A stretch of DNA of 64,000 nt from CAWAYH01 sp963786195 (GCA_963786195.1 CAWAYH010000004.1:310001-374000), one strand, 5' to 3'; shown: positions 53,485-64,000, counted from the stretch's first letter. Notes: generated by a model from the letters alone, not told the origin. Translations and numbers: made by a program.

Positions 53485-54077
53485 TGACCACGTCAGTGAC
53501 GCTTGGGCCCGCGCGGCCGTCCGATGGGGCCGCCATCCATCGACTCATCGCCGACAACATGGAGGTCGGCCACCTGCTTCCCCGCAGCCTCGAAGACGTC
53601 GAGCGGCACGCCGCGCGATTCGTCGTGGCCACGAAGGGCGAGGCGGTCGTCGGCTGCGCAGAGCTCGCGCCGCTGAGCCCGAGTGTGGCCGAGGTGCGAT
53701 CGCTCGTGGTCTCGGAGGCGCTGCGCGGCCAGGGCATCGGCACGAAGCTCGTGCAGCAGATCGCAGCGTCGGGCAACGCCGGCGGGTACTCGACGCTCTG
53801 CGCGTTCACGCACGAGGCGTCGCATTTCGTGCGCATGGGGTTCACCATCGTTCCGCACATCTGGGTGCCGGAGAAGATTAAGCACGACTGCACGTCGTGC
53901 GCACTCTTCAGGCGGTGCGGGCAGTACGCGGTCACGCTGCCGCTGCGCGCCGGCGTCACCGTGCGACCCGAACGGCCGGCAGCCATCATCTATGGTGCCC
54001 GCGGCGGACCTGCGCGGGCGCTCCAGCTCCGTCCGGTCAAGGCGAGACCGCAGCCGGCCGAGCCGGTGCCCGCGTAA
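53484..54077 (+). CDS. GNAT-type N-acetyltransferase, probable short-form N-acetylglutamate synthase
   Basis: A 197-residue GNAT acetyltransferase. The acetyl-CoA binding block is VVSEALRGQGIGTKLVQQ near residue 75, followed by the LCAFTHEASHFVRMGF block typical of the ArgA/S-NAGS family. A C-terminal DCTSCALFRRCGQYA segment with three cysteines follows. The start is GTG at 53484, overlapping the argD stop by one base, with GGAGGAAG upstream. It lies in the arg operon next to argJ, so acetylation of glutamate is the likely reaction. The C-terminal 40 residues are Arg/Pro-rich and not part of the fold. Confidence 0.85.
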   Translation: MTTSVTLGPARPSDGAAIHRLIADNMEVGHLLPRSLEDVERHAARFVVATKGEAVVGCAELAPLSPSVAEVRSLVVSEALRGQGIGTKLVQQIAASGNAGGYSTLCAFTHEASHFVRMGFTIVPHIWVPEKIKHDCTSCALFRRCGQYAVTLPLRAGVTVRPERPAAIIYGARGGPARALQLRPVKARPQPAEPVPA

Positions 54078-54090
54078 CCGCGACCACATC

Positions 54091-55341
54091 ATGTCCAGCG
54101 CGCGCACAACGCATTCACCCGTGTCCAGCAGTCTCGAGATCCGCCAGATTGATGGCGGGATCACGGCGCCGGCCGGGTTCCGGGCCGCGGGCGTGGCGTG
54201 CGGAATCAAGGCGTCGGGCGCGTTCGACCTGGCGCTCGTCGTCGCCGACGACGTGGCGAGTGCCGCGGGCGTGTTCACGACGAACCTCGCACAGGCGGCG
54301 CCGGTCCTCCTCTCGCGCAAGCACCTGACGCGATCGAGCGGGCGCGCGCGCGGGATCGTCGTCAACAGCGGGTGCGCAAACGCCTGCACGGGTGCGGACG
54401 GCGACGAGCACGCCCGAGCGATGGCGGACGTCACGGCGGCCACGATCGGGTGCGATCCCGACCGCGTGCTTGTCGCGTCGACCGGCGTCATCGGCGTCAA
54501 GCTGGACATGGCGAAGGTCCGCCGGGGAATCGCCGACGCCGGCGCGAAGCTCTCGGCGTCCAGCGCGGCCGACGCCGCGCGCGCGATCATGACGACCGAC
54601 CCGTTCCCGAAAGAGGCCGCAATCGAAGCACGCGCCGCGGCCGGCACCTTCCGTGTCGGAGGCATGGCCAAGGGCTCGGGCATGATCGAGCCGCTGATGG
54701 CCACGATGCTGGGATTCGTGACGACCGACGCCAGAGTCGCGCCGCCGCTGCTGCGCCGGGCGCTCAAGGCTGCGTCCGACGAGACGTTCAACGCGATTAC
54801 GGTCGACGGCGAGTGCTCGACCAACGATTGCGTCTTCATCCTGGCCAGCGGCGCGAGCGGCGTCGAACTGACCGAACAGGATTTTCCTGTTCTGGTCGAT
54901 AGCTTGAAGGCGGCGTGCGAGCCCCTGGCGATCGGGATCGTGCGCGGAGGCGAGGGCGCGACGAAACTCATCACGGTCCGCGTGACGGGCGCGCAGTCCG
55001 ATCAGGACGCCCGGCGGACCGCGCGGGCGATCGCAAACTCGCCGCTCGTCAAGACGGCCGTGCACGGCGGGGATCCGAACTGGGGACGCCTGATTGCCGT
55101 GGCCGGACGATCTGGAGCCGCGTTCTCCCTGGCGGGCGCTGCCGTGAGGATCGGACCGGTGACGCTCTTCGATGGCGGAACGCCGCACGACGAACGCGCG
55201 CCGGAGGCCGCCGAATACCTTCAGGGGCGGGACATCGATCTCGAGGTCGATCTCGGGACCGGGGGTTCGGGCCGGTCGCGGATGTGGACCTGCGACCTCA
55301 GCGCGGAATACGTCCGGATCAACGCTGACTACCGAACCTAG
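54091..55341 (+). CDS. argJ: Ornithine acetyltransferase (ArgJ)
   Basis: A 416-residue enzyme that moves the acetyl group from acetylornithine to glutamate and matures by self-cleavage at a Thr. The cleavage region is KGSGMIEPLMATML near residues 190-203, with the nucleophile Thr after Ala; the more common Asn-Met-Ala-Thr reads Leu-Met-Ala-Thr here. VNSGCANACTG and the DPNWGR block near 330 match ArgJ. The ATG at 54091 is 14 bp after the acetyltransferase stop. Bifunctionality (also using acetyl-CoA) cannot be judged from sequence. Confidence 0.95.
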   Translation: MSSARTTHSPVSSSLEIRQIDGGITAPAGFRAAGVACGIKASGAFDLALVVADDVASAAGVFTTNLAQAAPVLLSRKHLTRSSGRARGIVVNSGCANACTGADGDEHARAMADVTAATIGCDPDRVLVASTGVIGVKLDMAKVRRGIADAGAKLSASSAADAARAIMTTDPFPKEAAIEARAAAGTFRVGGMAKGSGMIEPLMATMLGFVTTDARVAPPLLRRALKAASDETFNAITVDGECSTNDCVFILASGASGVELTEQDFPVLVDSLKAACEPLAIGIVRGGEGATKLITVRVTGAQSDQDARRTARAIANSPLVKTAVHGGDPNWGRLIAVAGRSGAAFSLAGAAVRIGPVTLFDGGTPHDERAPEAAEYLQGRDIDLEVDLGTGGSGRSRMWTCDLSAEYVRINADYRT

Positions 55342-55414
55342 GGTTGTCGGTTTTCGGTTGTCGGTTTTTGGTTGTCGGTTCCGGTTTGCGGTTGCGGTTG
55401 TCGGTTGCGGTTTT
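55342..55414 (+). repeat. Imperfect short tandem repeat (GGTTGTC / GGTTTTC type)
   Basis: About 73 bp of degenerate units of GGTTGTC, GGTTTTC and GGTTGC between argJ and argF. Unit length varies around seven bases. There is no coding potential and no unique spacers, so it is a low-complexity tract and not a CRISPR. Confidence 0.75.
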
Positions 55415-55435
55415 CACGACGCGAAAGAGATGACG

Positions 55436-56395
55436 ATGAAGAGTGCGGCACAACGCAGGATGTCGGTGGTCACGGCGGCGCCGAAGCGCTTTCTCTCGGT
55501 GCTCGACTTCAATGTGACGGAGCTGTCGGCGTGCCTGGAGCTTGCGGCGCAGTTCAAGGCGGCCCGGAACGCCGGGCGGCCGCACGAACGCCCGCTCGAG
55601 GGCCGGCACGTCGCGCTGCTGTTCGAGAAGCCGTCGCTCCGCACGCGATCGACGTTTCAGATCGCCGTCCGCGAGCTGGGCGGCGACATCATCGAGCCGC
55701 CGGCCGACGTGGCGCTCGGCGGGCGCGAATCGATCGCGGATGTCGCGCGCAACCTCGAACGCTGGGTGGCCGCCGCCGTCGTGCGCACCTTCGCCCAGGC
55801 GCGGCTCGAGGAGTTCGCTGCCGCCGCCCCACGGCTTCACGTGATCAACGCGCTCACCGACGAACAGCATCCGTGCCAGGCGCTGGCCGACTGCCTGACG
55901 CTCACCGAAAAACTCGGCGGCCTGCGCGGCCGCACGATCGCCTACGTCGGCGACGGCAACAACGTCGCCGCCTCGCTCGCGCAGGCGGCGGTCATGCTGG
56001 GCGCGACCGTCCGGATCGCGTCCCCGGCGGGGTTCGAGCTGCCGTCGGCTATTCAGGCGAGCGTCGCCCAGAGCGCGCGCGCCCGCGCCGCCCTCGTGCT
56101 GACGTCCGATCCTATGGACGCCGTGCGCGGCGCGCATGCCGTCTATACCGACACGTGGACGTCGATGGGTCAGGAGTCGGAGGCCGACGAGCGGCGGCGG
56201 ATCTTCGCGCCGTATCAGGTCAATCGGGCGCTCATGGCAGAAGCCGCTCCCGATGCGCTCTTCATGCACTGTCTCCCGGCGCATCGTGGCGACGAAGTCA
56301 CGGACGACGTCATCGATTCAACGGCGTCGGTGGTATTCGATCAGGCCGAGAATCGGCTGCACACGCAAAAGGCGCTGCTCGCGCTGATGTCGTAG
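55436..56395 (+). CDS. argF: Ornithine carbamoyltransferase
   Basis: A 319-residue enzyme that makes citrulline from ornithine and carbamoyl phosphate. The carbamoyl-phosphate motif is SLRTRSTF near residue 66; HPCQAL near 145, the YVGDGNNVAASL block near 168, and HCLPAHRGDEV near 285 (ornithine site) are diagnostic. The ATG at 55436 is chosen (55430 is possible). It follows the tandem repeat, so it may have its own promoter or be reached from the arg operon. It is intact. Confidence 0.97.
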   Translation: MKSAAQRRMSVVTAAPKRFLSVLDFNVTELSACLELAAQFKAARNAGRPHERPLEGRHVALLFEKPSLRTRSTFQIAVRELGGDIIEPPADVALGGRESIADVARNLERWVAAAVVRTFAQARLEEFAAAAPRLHVINALTDEQHPCQALADCLTLTEKLGGLRGRTIAYVGDGNNVAASLAQAAVMLGATVRIASPAGFELPSAIQASVAQSARARAALVLTSDPMDAVRGAHAVYTDTWTSMGQESEADERRRIFAPYQVNRALMAEAAPDALFMHCLPAHRGDEVTDDVIDSTASVVFDQAENRLHTQKALLALMS

Positions 56396-56440
56396 ATAAC
56401 CGTGGGGACCGGGGCGGAGTGTGGTACGCTGCCCCCCCTC

Positions 56441-57500
56441 ATGCGGCAGGCGGTCATCCTCCGCCACGGCCCTCCTGATGTCTTCGAGATGCGGGAAGCC
56501 CCCGATCCCACGCCGGGTCAAGGCGAGATTCGCCTCCGTGTCCGCGCCGCGGGCGTCAACTTCGCCGACATCCTCGCGCGCCTCGGCCTCTATCCAGACG
56601 CTCCAAAACCGCCCGTCGTCGTCGGCTACGAAGTCGCCGGACGCGTCGACGGCGTCGGCTCGGGGATCACGGGAGTGAGCGACGGCGATCGGGTGGTGGC
56701 GCTGACGCGCTTCGGCGGCTACGCGGACATCGTCGTGGTTCCGTCCGCGCTGGCTTTCAAGTTCCCGGACGAGCTCAGCGACGCGGAAGCGGCGGCCGTG
56801 CCCGTCAACTACCTGACAGCGGCGCTCGCGCTGTACCGCATGGCGTCGCTCAATCCCGGCGAAACGGTGCTCGTCCACAACGCCGGCGGCGGCGTGGGCA
56901 TCGCCGCCATCCAGCTCGCGCGCCTGCGCCGCGCCACCGTCATCGGCACGGCCTCCGCCATCAAGCACGACGCGCTCCGGAGCTTCGGCGTCGAGCACGC
57001 GATCGATTACCGGCACGCCGACGTCGCCGCACGAAGTGAAGGCCATCACGCGGGGGCGTGGCGTGGACGTGATCCTCGATCCCATCGGCGGGACCAGCTT
57101 CACGTCGAGCTACCGCATGCTCGCGCCGCTCGGCCGGCTGGTGATCTTCGGACTCTCAGCGGCCGCGCCCGGCGAACGGCGCAGCATGTGGAGGGTGTTC
57201 CGTGCCTGGCTCGCGACGCCGCGGTTCGATCCGCTGTCGATGATCAATCGCAACCGCGGCGTCTTCGGCCTGCACGTCGGCCATCTGTGGGACGAACGGC
57301 GCCAGCTCGCGCCGTTGATGGAGATGCTTCTCGCAGAACTGTCCGCCGGCCGGCTCAAGCCGGTCGTCGCGCGTACCTTTCCCCTGGAACGCGTCGCCGA
57401 CGCCCACCGGTTCATTCAGAGCCGGTCGAATATTGGCAAGGTCGTGCTGACTACTGATCGACGTCAATTCACCTGTCCATCTACCTGCCCCCAGCAGTAG
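56441..57500 (+). CDS. Quinone oxidoreductase-like medium-chain reductase (frameshifted)
   Basis: A zinc-free medium-chain dehydrogenase/reductase of the NADPH:quinone oxidoreductase group. The N-terminal GroES-like domain includes AAGVNFADILARLGLYP near residue 40 and VVVGYEVAGRV, and the Rossmann motif is LVHNAGGGVGIAAIQLAR near 145. One indel near 57035 separates the last third (RGVDVILDPIGG, FGLHVGHLW). The corrected length is about 350 residues. The ATG at 56441 follows a short C-rich leader. It ends 20 bp inside the convergent S9 peptidase gene. The substrate is unknown. Confidence 0.85.
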
Positions 57501-59861
57501 TCGTCCTCGATCCTCCGCCGAGGAACTTCTTCAGGAACTTTTCCATGCGATCGAGCGTGTACATCCAGCGGCTGTGGAGCATGGACTCGTGCGTGTCGTC
57601 TGGAAACACGATCAGCTCGAAGTCGACGTTCGCGCTGCCGCAGGAGCTGGACGAGGCCCGTCGTCTGCTGGAACGCGACGTTGCGGTCGTCGTCTCCGTG
57701 CACGAGCAGGACCGGTGACTTCCATCCGTCGATGGCCCCGATCGCGGACGACTTGAACGACACGGACTCCGGATCCAGCGAGCTGCCCCAGAGGTGCACG
57801 CCGGCGAGATCGACGCCAGCCTTGAAGATGTCGGAATTGCGTGCGAGCGCCTGCGCCGTCAGCACGCCGCCGTAGGACAGACCCCAGATGCCGACGCGAT
57901 CGGGATCGACGTCGGGACGCGACTGCAGGTATTTCCCGCCGGCAAGGACGTCCTGGTACTCGGCGTTGCCGCGCGCACCGGTGTTGGCCGCGGTACGGAA
58001 CGAACGGCCGTAGCCGATGCCGCTTCGATAGTTGACGGACATGACGATGTAGCCCTGATCCGCGAGCCACTGGTTGATGGCGTACGCCCAGTGGTAGAAC
58101 TGCATGTAGTGATAGCCGAGCAGCATCTGACGCGCCGGCCCGCCGTGCACGAAGATGATCGCGGGACGCCGCTGACCGGGCTTGAGATCTTTCGGAAGGA
58201 AGAGCTGATTGTGGATCTCGAGGCCGTCGGCAGCCTTGGTCAGCACGAGCTCCGGCTTGACGTGCGCATCCATCGGGAAGCCCTTGCGCAACGCCGGGAA
58301 GACGATCTTCTGCGACGGGCCGGCAGAGGATGCGGCGAGCTGCCAGACGCCGAGGGACTGCGGCGTTCTCCAGTCCGCGCTCAGCGTGGCGAGCGTCCGG
58401 CCCGATGCCAGCGGCGCCGGCGAGGTCTCAATCCCCTCCCCCGAGGTCTGCTGCTGCGGCGTCCCGCCCGCGACCGGCACCGACCAGATGTGGCGCCGCT
58501 CGATGTCCTTCGCGTTCGTGCAGTAGTAGAACGTCCGGCCGTCGGCAGAGATCGCGACCGATGTCTGATCCTCGATCAGGCCGTCGGTGGTCGTGAGGAG
58601 AACGGGCTTCGAGTTCGGGACGGCGACGTTCAGCGAGTAGTAGCGCTCCCACTCGTCGACGGGTCCCGTGGGCTGGGGCTGCGGCTCCTGACCGCCGCGC
58701 CCGCGGCCGCCACCGCGCCCGCCGCCTCCGACGTTGATCGGGAACACCAGGTAGTTGCCGGCGAGTCGAAGGTTCGCAAAGTTGTTGAACGTCGGATCGT
58801 TCGGCTGGTTGTGCCAGACCTCGACGGCCTCTCCGGTCGCAACGTCAGCCTTCCACAACGACAGCGTGTAGCCGCCTTTGAAGGTCGCGCGCGCGAGCCC
58901 GGGAATCGGAGCGATCACCGGCGCCTGCTGATCGCCGCCTTCGCCGCCTCCCTGAGGCGTGTTCCCCTGGCCGCGTCCGCCGCGTCCCGTGCCCCGACCC
59001 TGGGGGTTGGCCTGAAACGCCGGGCCGTTTGGCACGCCGACGCCGCCGCCACCCTGCTGCCCCTGCTGCCCGAACGCCAGACCCGGACGCCGGACGAAGA
59101 TCAGACTGCCTGCCGTCGCTCGTCCACATCGGGCTGGTATCGAAGTCGACGCTCGGTGCCATGTAGTTCACGGTCCGGGTCGGCATGTCGTACACGACGA
59201 CGAAGCTGTGGTCGGTGCGCGTGCTGACGAACGCGATCTTGCGACCGTCCGGCGACCAGCGCGCGCCGCTCTGCGCGCCCCATTCCTTGATGAACGGCGC
59301 TTCGCCGCGATCCATCTCCGTCGCCGGCCGGACTGGAGAAACCTTCGCGCGGTGGATCTGGCCGTCCCTGACGAAGAGGAGCGAGCTGCCGTCTGGCGCA
59401 AGCTCGGGATTGGCCGCTTCGACGACAACACGCCACGCCGGTCCGCCGGTGGTGCGGGCGGCCCAGACCGCGCGCTCGGGGCCGTTCGGATCTGCGGTGG
59501 GGTTGGCGACCCATCCGTCACGATTCGGCGCGGTGCCGCGAATGAAGATCACGGTCGACCCGTCGTCTGAAATCCGGATCCCCGACATGTCGATCCCGTC
59601 GTCTTTCATGAAGTTCGTCAGGCGGACGGGAGCAAACGTCGGCGCCGAGGCGGTGTAGGCGTTGCGCTTGCCTTCCTCGAACGCCACCCATGCCACGCGA
59701 TCGACCTTCTTCGCCGACACGAGTTCGAGCGGCGACGCGGGGCTCAGATACAACTGGTACGCAGGGGCGGGCTGCGGGACGGGGGCGGTTGACACCGGCC
59801 TCGAGGACGCCGCGACCACTGCCACCATCAGGCCAACGAGGGCGTAACGTGCAACGCGCAT
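57481..59861 (-). CDS. S9-family serine peptidase with beta-propeller domain (frameshifted)
   Basis: An exported prolyl-oligopeptidase-like peptidase. A signal peptide ends near SRPVSTA. A propeller-like region with SPDGRKIAFVS-type repeats and a Gly/Arg/Gln-rich insert (about residues 270-340) precede the hydrolase domain. The nucleophile is in GLSYGG, the Asp in HGDDDRN and the His in the third frame as FPDDTHES. Two frameshifts (near 59100 and 57640) split the gene, and the corrected end is 57481. Corrected length is about 790 residues. It is divergent from the S9 gene at 59945 across 83 bp. Confidence 0.87.
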
Positions 59862-59944
59862 GCTCTCTCCTCCCGGTCAGGAGGGTAGCACAGGAGGGGC
59901 GGTTCATTGCTTGCGTTGGCCGTGACTGGGGGGTACATTGCGCC

Positions 59945-61949
59945 ATGCGCAACGCCCTCATCGCTGCGGGTCTCCTCACGGTCGTCGCGTCCGTTGGCAC
60001 CGCGCAAAACAGGGTCCCGACGATCGACCAGCTGATCGAGTTGAAGCGGCCCGGGGCGGTCGCGATCTCTCCCGACGGAACGAAGATCGCCTACACCGTC
60101 ACCGAGACCAACTGGGAAGACAACGCGTACGAGACCGAGATCTTCCTGGTCGACGCGAAGGGTGGCGAGCCGATTCAGCTCACACGCGCGAAGAAATCGA
60201 GCAGCGCTCCGGCGTGGTCGCCGGACGGCCGCTGGCTCGCGTTCGTGTCGGACCGCAGCGACAAGCGTCAGCTCTACGTCATGAGTCTTCAGGGTGGCGA
60301 AGCGCGGGCGCTGACGAACGTGGACGAGGGCGTGAACGGGTTCGAGTGGGCGCCAGACGGCGGGCGAATCGCTTTCACGATGACCGACGCCAAATCGGAC
60401 GCCATCAAGGATCGCGACAAGAAGTACGGCGAGTTCGACGTCATCGACAACGATTACCGGATGACGCACATCCACGTCATCGACGTGCGGACGACCGACA
60501 GCGACGTGGCGAAGCCGCGACGCCTGACGAGCGGCGCGTTCACGGTCGGTTCCTTCCGCTGGTCACCCGACGGTCGGTCGATCGCGTTCGATCACCGGAC
60601 GGATCCGGATGCGGCGCGCGGTGGCAGCGCCGACATCTCGATTGTGAGCGTCGCGGACGGATCCGTGCGCAAGCTGGTCACGCAGGATGGTCCGGACTCC
60701 AATCCGGTCTGGTCGCCGGACGGCTCACGAATCGCTTTCCAGAGCGCGATGGCGAACCCGTCGTACTTCTACACGAACAGCCGCATTGCCGTCGTGCCCG
60801 CCGCGGGCGGATCGCCCACAGTGCTCACGCAGGCGTTCGACGAGCAGCCCAGCCTCATCGGGTGGGGCGCATCAGGGATCTTCTTTTCCGGCCTCGAAAA
60901 GACGACCTCCGGCTGTACCGGCTCGATCCGTCCAACGGCCAGTTCACGCCGCTGACGCGCGAGGCCGGGGCGTCGCTCGGCGGCTTCAGCTTCAGCCGGG
61001 ACTTCTCGACCGTCGCCTTCGTCAAGAGCGGCGCGACGGCATTCCCCGACGTTCACGTGGCGCCGGTCTCGTCGATGACGTCCCGGCGCCTGACGTCATA
61101 TGCGGATCAGATCAAGGACTGGACCGTCGGCACGCGCGAGGTGATCAGCTGGAAGAGCACGGACGGCACTGTGATTGAAGGGCGTCCTGCACAAGCCGGC
61201 CGATTTCCAGCCCGGACGGAAGTATCCGCTGCTCGTGATCATCCACGGCGGACCCGACGGGCATTTCGCGGCCCGTGCGCGTGCAGATCGGCGGCACGTA
61301 CCCCATCGAGCCGTGGCTCGCCAAGGGCGCCGTCATCCTCGAGCCGAACTATCGCGGCAGCGCCGGGTACGGCGAGAAGTTCCGCTCGCTCAACGTCCGG
61401 AATCTCGGCGTCGGCGACGCGTGGGACGTGCTCTCGGGTGTCGACTACCTGATTGCCCAGGGCATCGCCGACCCGAACCGCATGGGTGTCATGGGATGGA
61501 GCCAGGGCGGCTACATTTCGGCGTTTCTCGCGACGCACGAGCGACAGCCGTTCAAAGCCATCTCGGTCGGCGCCGGAATCTCGGACTGGATGACGTACTA
61601 CGTCAACACGGACATCCATCCGTTCACGCGGCAGTACTTGAAAGCGACGCCCTGGGACGATCCCGAGATCTACGCGAAGACGTCGCCGATCACGACGATC
61701 AAGCGCGCCAAGACGCCGACGCTCATCCAGCACGGCGAGCTCGATCAGCGCGTGCCGATCCCCAATGCCTACGAGCTGTATCAGGGGCTCCAGGACCAGG
61801 GCGTCCCGGTGAAACTCATCGTCTACAAGGGCTTCGGCCACGGCCTCAACAAGCCGAAGGCCGCCCGCGCCGCGATGGAGCACAACCTGGAGTGGTTCAA
61901 CCAGTACGTCTTCGGCGAGCGCCCCGCGACAACACAGGCAGGCCGCTGA
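59945..61949 (+). CDS. S9-family dipeptidyl/acylaminoacyl peptidase with WD40-like propeller (frameshifted)
   Basis: An exported peptidase with a signal peptide ending near VGTAQN, several TolB/PD40 repeats (SPDGTKIAYTV, SPDGRWLAFVS, SPDGRSIAFDH, SPDGSRIAFQS) over residues 40-270, and a C-terminal alpha/beta hydrolase. The catalytic residues are in GWSQGGY (Ser), HGELDQRVP (Asp) and GFGHG (His). Frame breaks near 60900, 61175 and 61265 require three indels. Corrected length is about 668 residues. It likely degrades peptides in the periplasm. Confidence 0.88.
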
Positions 61950-61966
61950 ACGCAGCGGCCCTGCCT
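61936..61966 (+). terminator. Rho-independent terminator of the S9 peptidase gene
   Basis: AGGCAGGCCGCTG (61936-61948) pairs with CAGCGGCCCTGCCT (61953-61966) around an AACG loop, with one bulged C. A T/C-rich tract follows. The stem includes the stop codon of the peptidase. Confidence 0.65.
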
Positions 61967-61970
61967 CTTA

Positions 61971-62023
61971 CCTTTTCCCTTTGCCCTTTTCCCTTTTCCC
62001 TTTTCCATTTTCCCTTCTCCCTT
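61971..62023 (+). repeat. Imperfect CCCTTTT tandem repeat
   Basis: About seven degenerate units of CCCTTTT or close variants between the peptidase terminator and the amidohydrolase gene. It is pyrimidine-only on this strand over most of its length. A similar seven-base tract of different sequence lies at 55342-55414. Confidence 0.75.
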
Positions 62024-62058
62024 GATATCCTCCCCCAGCATCACCAGGGAGGTCTTCT

Positions 62059-64000
62059 GTGATTGCCCGATATGCAACTGCCCGGTTCCTTGGGCTGGCG
62101 CTGATCCTCACGCTGGTTCCGACCGTCGGGACGCATCTGGCAGGCCAGGGAACGACCGCGCAGCCGCGGGTCGTCGCGCTCCGCGGCGCGACGGTGCTGA
62201 CCGTCACGAACGGCACCATCCCGAACGGCACCGTCGTGCTGCGGGACGGCAAGATCGCCGCCGTCGGCGCCAACGTGAACGTGCCTGCGGGCGCGGAGGT
62301 CGTCGACGTCACCGGCAAGTTCGTCTCGCCGGGCCTGATCGACGCCCACTCGCACATCGCGAACGACGCGATCAACGAGGGCGGCACGACGGTCAGCTCG
62401 ATGACGGGCATGCAGGACGTGCTCGATCCGACCGACATCAACATCTATCGCGACCTCGCCGGCGGCCTGACGACCGCCAACGTGCTGCACGGCAGCGCCA
62501 ACCCGATCGGCGGCAAGAACGCCGTCATCAAGCTGCGCTGGGGCAAGACGCGGCCCGAGGAGATCGCTCTTCGAGGGCGCGATGCCGGGCATCAAGTTCG
62601 CGCTCGGCGAGAACCCGAAGGACATGCGCCACCGGCGGCCAGCAGACCGGACCGCGACGCTACCCGATCACCCGGATGGGCGTCGAGTTCGTCATCCGCG
62701 ACGCGTTCACGCGCGCCAAGGCGCTATCAGAAAGCGTGGCAGGAGTACGAGAAGAAGAAGGCATCCGCGGACGCGACTCCGCCGCGCCGCGACCTGCAGC
62801 TCGAGCCGCTCGTCGAGATTCTCGAAGGCAAGCGGCTCGTGCACGCGCACTGCTACCGCGCCGACGAGATCCTGATGCTCATCCGGCTCGCCGAGGAGAT
62901 GGGCTTCAAGATCGCCACGTTCCAGCACGTCCTCGAGGGCTACAAGGTCGCGAAGGAAATCGCGGCGCACGGCGCCGGCGGATCGACGTTCTCCGACTGG
63001 TGGGCGTACAAGGTCGAAGCGGCCGACGCGATCCCGCACAACGCCGCGATCATGACCCGCAAGGGCGTCCTCGTCTCGATCAACTCCGACAGCGCCGAGC
63101 ACGCGCGCCGGCTGAACACCGAGGCGGCCAAGAGCGTCAAGTGGGGCGGGCTGAGCGATGACGAGGCGCTCGCGCTCGTCACGATCAACCCGGCGAAGCA
63201 GCTGCGGATCGACACCCGCGTCGGCTCGATCGAGGTCGGCAAGGACGCCGACGTCGTCGTGTGGAATCACCATCCGCTCAGCTCCTACGCGATCGTCGAC
63301 CGCGTGTACATCGACGGCACGGTCTACTACGACCGGCTGGCGGAAGAGCGGCGGCTGACCGAGCTGAAGAAGGAGAAGGCGACGCTCGCGGCCGCCGAAC
63401 AGAGCGGCACGCGGACGCCGACGACCAACCCGCAGGAGCAGCCGAAGATCGCGGCGCGAGCCGCCGGCCAACGAACGGCGGCCCGAACGACAACGGCACC
63501 CAGCAGCCGACCGGCACGAGCGGCAATACGCCGGCGCCCGCTCAGGCGCAGAGCAAGCCGGCCGGACCGGCGCAGGTCATTGCGATCACCAACGCGACGA
63601 TTCATCCGATTACGAGCGCGACGATCGAGCGCGGGACCATCGTGATGCGCGGCTCGAAGATCGAAGCGCTCGGCGCCAACGTCACGGTACCGGCCGGCGC
63701 GAAGGTCGTCGACGCCGCCGGCAGCCACGTCTATCCGGGGTTCATCAACGCCCGCACGCACGATGGGATTGAACGAGCCCGGCCCGCGCGGGTTCGACGA
63801 CGTCAGCGAGATGCTCGACCTCAACCCGCAGCTGCGGACCCACGTCGCCTACCACACCGAAAGCGACTCGATCCCGGTGGCACGCGCCAACGGCATCACG
63901 ACCGTCGCCGTCGTGCCCGGCGGCGGCACGTTCGGCGGCGAGGTCGCGGTGATGAACCTCGACGGCTGGACGTGGGAGGAAGCGACGCTGAAGCCGAACG
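62059..64000 (+). CDS. Tandem amidohydrolase (two metal-dependent hydrolase domains), frameshifted and 3'-truncated
   Basis: An exported amidohydrolase of the imidazolonepropionase-like superfamily. The start is GTG at 62059 with GGGAGG upstream; a signal peptide ends near GTHLAGQ. Domain 1 opens with ALRGATVLTVTNGTIPNG and has the metal motif GLIDAHSHI near residue 93, with later EEMGFK, SDSAEH and INPAKQLRIDTRVGSIE blocks. A Pro/Gln/Asn/Thr-rich linker near 63430-63570 leads to domain 2, beginning ITNATIHPITSATIERG with GFINARTHD replacing the usual His-X-His. Indels occur near 62565, 62625, 62740, 63460 and 63765. The gene runs off the right edge. Confidence 0.85.

Noticed and set aside
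55342..55414. CRISPR-like array
   Set aside because: Units are about seven bases, degenerate and contiguous, with no unique spacers and no cas genes nearby.

Overview
The window is high-GC bacterial DNA with dense, mostly co-directional genes. No rRNA, tRNA, mobile element or CRISPR array was recognised. The gene content suggests a respiratory Acidobacteriota, plausibly Vicinamibacteria: a group-1 [NiFe] hydrogenase, a clade II N2O reductase cluster, multiheme cytochromes, S9 peptidases and amidohydrolases. That placement is an inference from gene families; no marker gene is present.

Layout. (1) 1-1238: 3' part of a PLP-dependent decarboxylase, then a small outer-membrane beta-barrel protein. 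(2) 2.3-8.3 kb, plus strand: a respiratory cluster with two near-identical small cytochromes c, a NapC/NirT-like multiheme cytochrome, a nine-heme membrane cytochrome, a Rieske protein, cytochrome b and a DUF2892-like membrane protein. (3) 28.9 down to 8.4 kb, minus strand: one unbroken run of 23 overlapping or abutting genes. It encodes a small membrane protein, hydrogenase small and large subunits, cytochrome b, maturation protease, cytochrome c, HypF, C, D, E, a HypX-like pair split into two genes, HypA, HypB, and then a complete V/A-type ATPase (stalk G/H, C, I, K, F, E, A, B, D). (4) 29.2-33.5 kb, plus strand: a universal stress protein, a decaheme MtrA/DmsE-type cytochrome and its MtrB/PioB-type porin, ending in a strong convergent hairpin. 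(5) 35.1 down to 33.6 kb: tandem universal stress protein and Hsp20. (6) 46.6 down to 35.3 kb: a nos operon with a GltD/ferredoxin-like oxidoreductase, Rieske, cytochrome b, pentaheme c, NosZ, a membrane protein, NosD, NosF, NosL and NosY. (7) 46.8-56.4 kb: arginine biosynthesis, with argR-argG-argH (and a SixA-like phosphatase) divergent from argC-argB-argD-NAGS-argJ-argF. (8) 56.4-64 kb: quinone oxidoreductase, two divergent S9 peptidases and a tandem amidohydrolase cut by the window edge.

Together the genes describe an organism that could oxidise H2, pass electrons through quinone and multiheme cytochromes to N2O or to an extracellular or periplasmic acceptor, and couple hydrogenase expression to a rotary ATPase. 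A repeated palindrome (core GCCGGAATTCCGGC) and several sigma-54-like promoters sit in the intergenic gaps around the respiratory and stress genes and may mark a shared regulon.

Many well-conserved genes carry frameshifts, at least two of them at G/C homopolymers (hypF, argB). They are better explained by uncorrected sequencing indels than by gene decay, so affected genes are given as one CDS spanning all frames.
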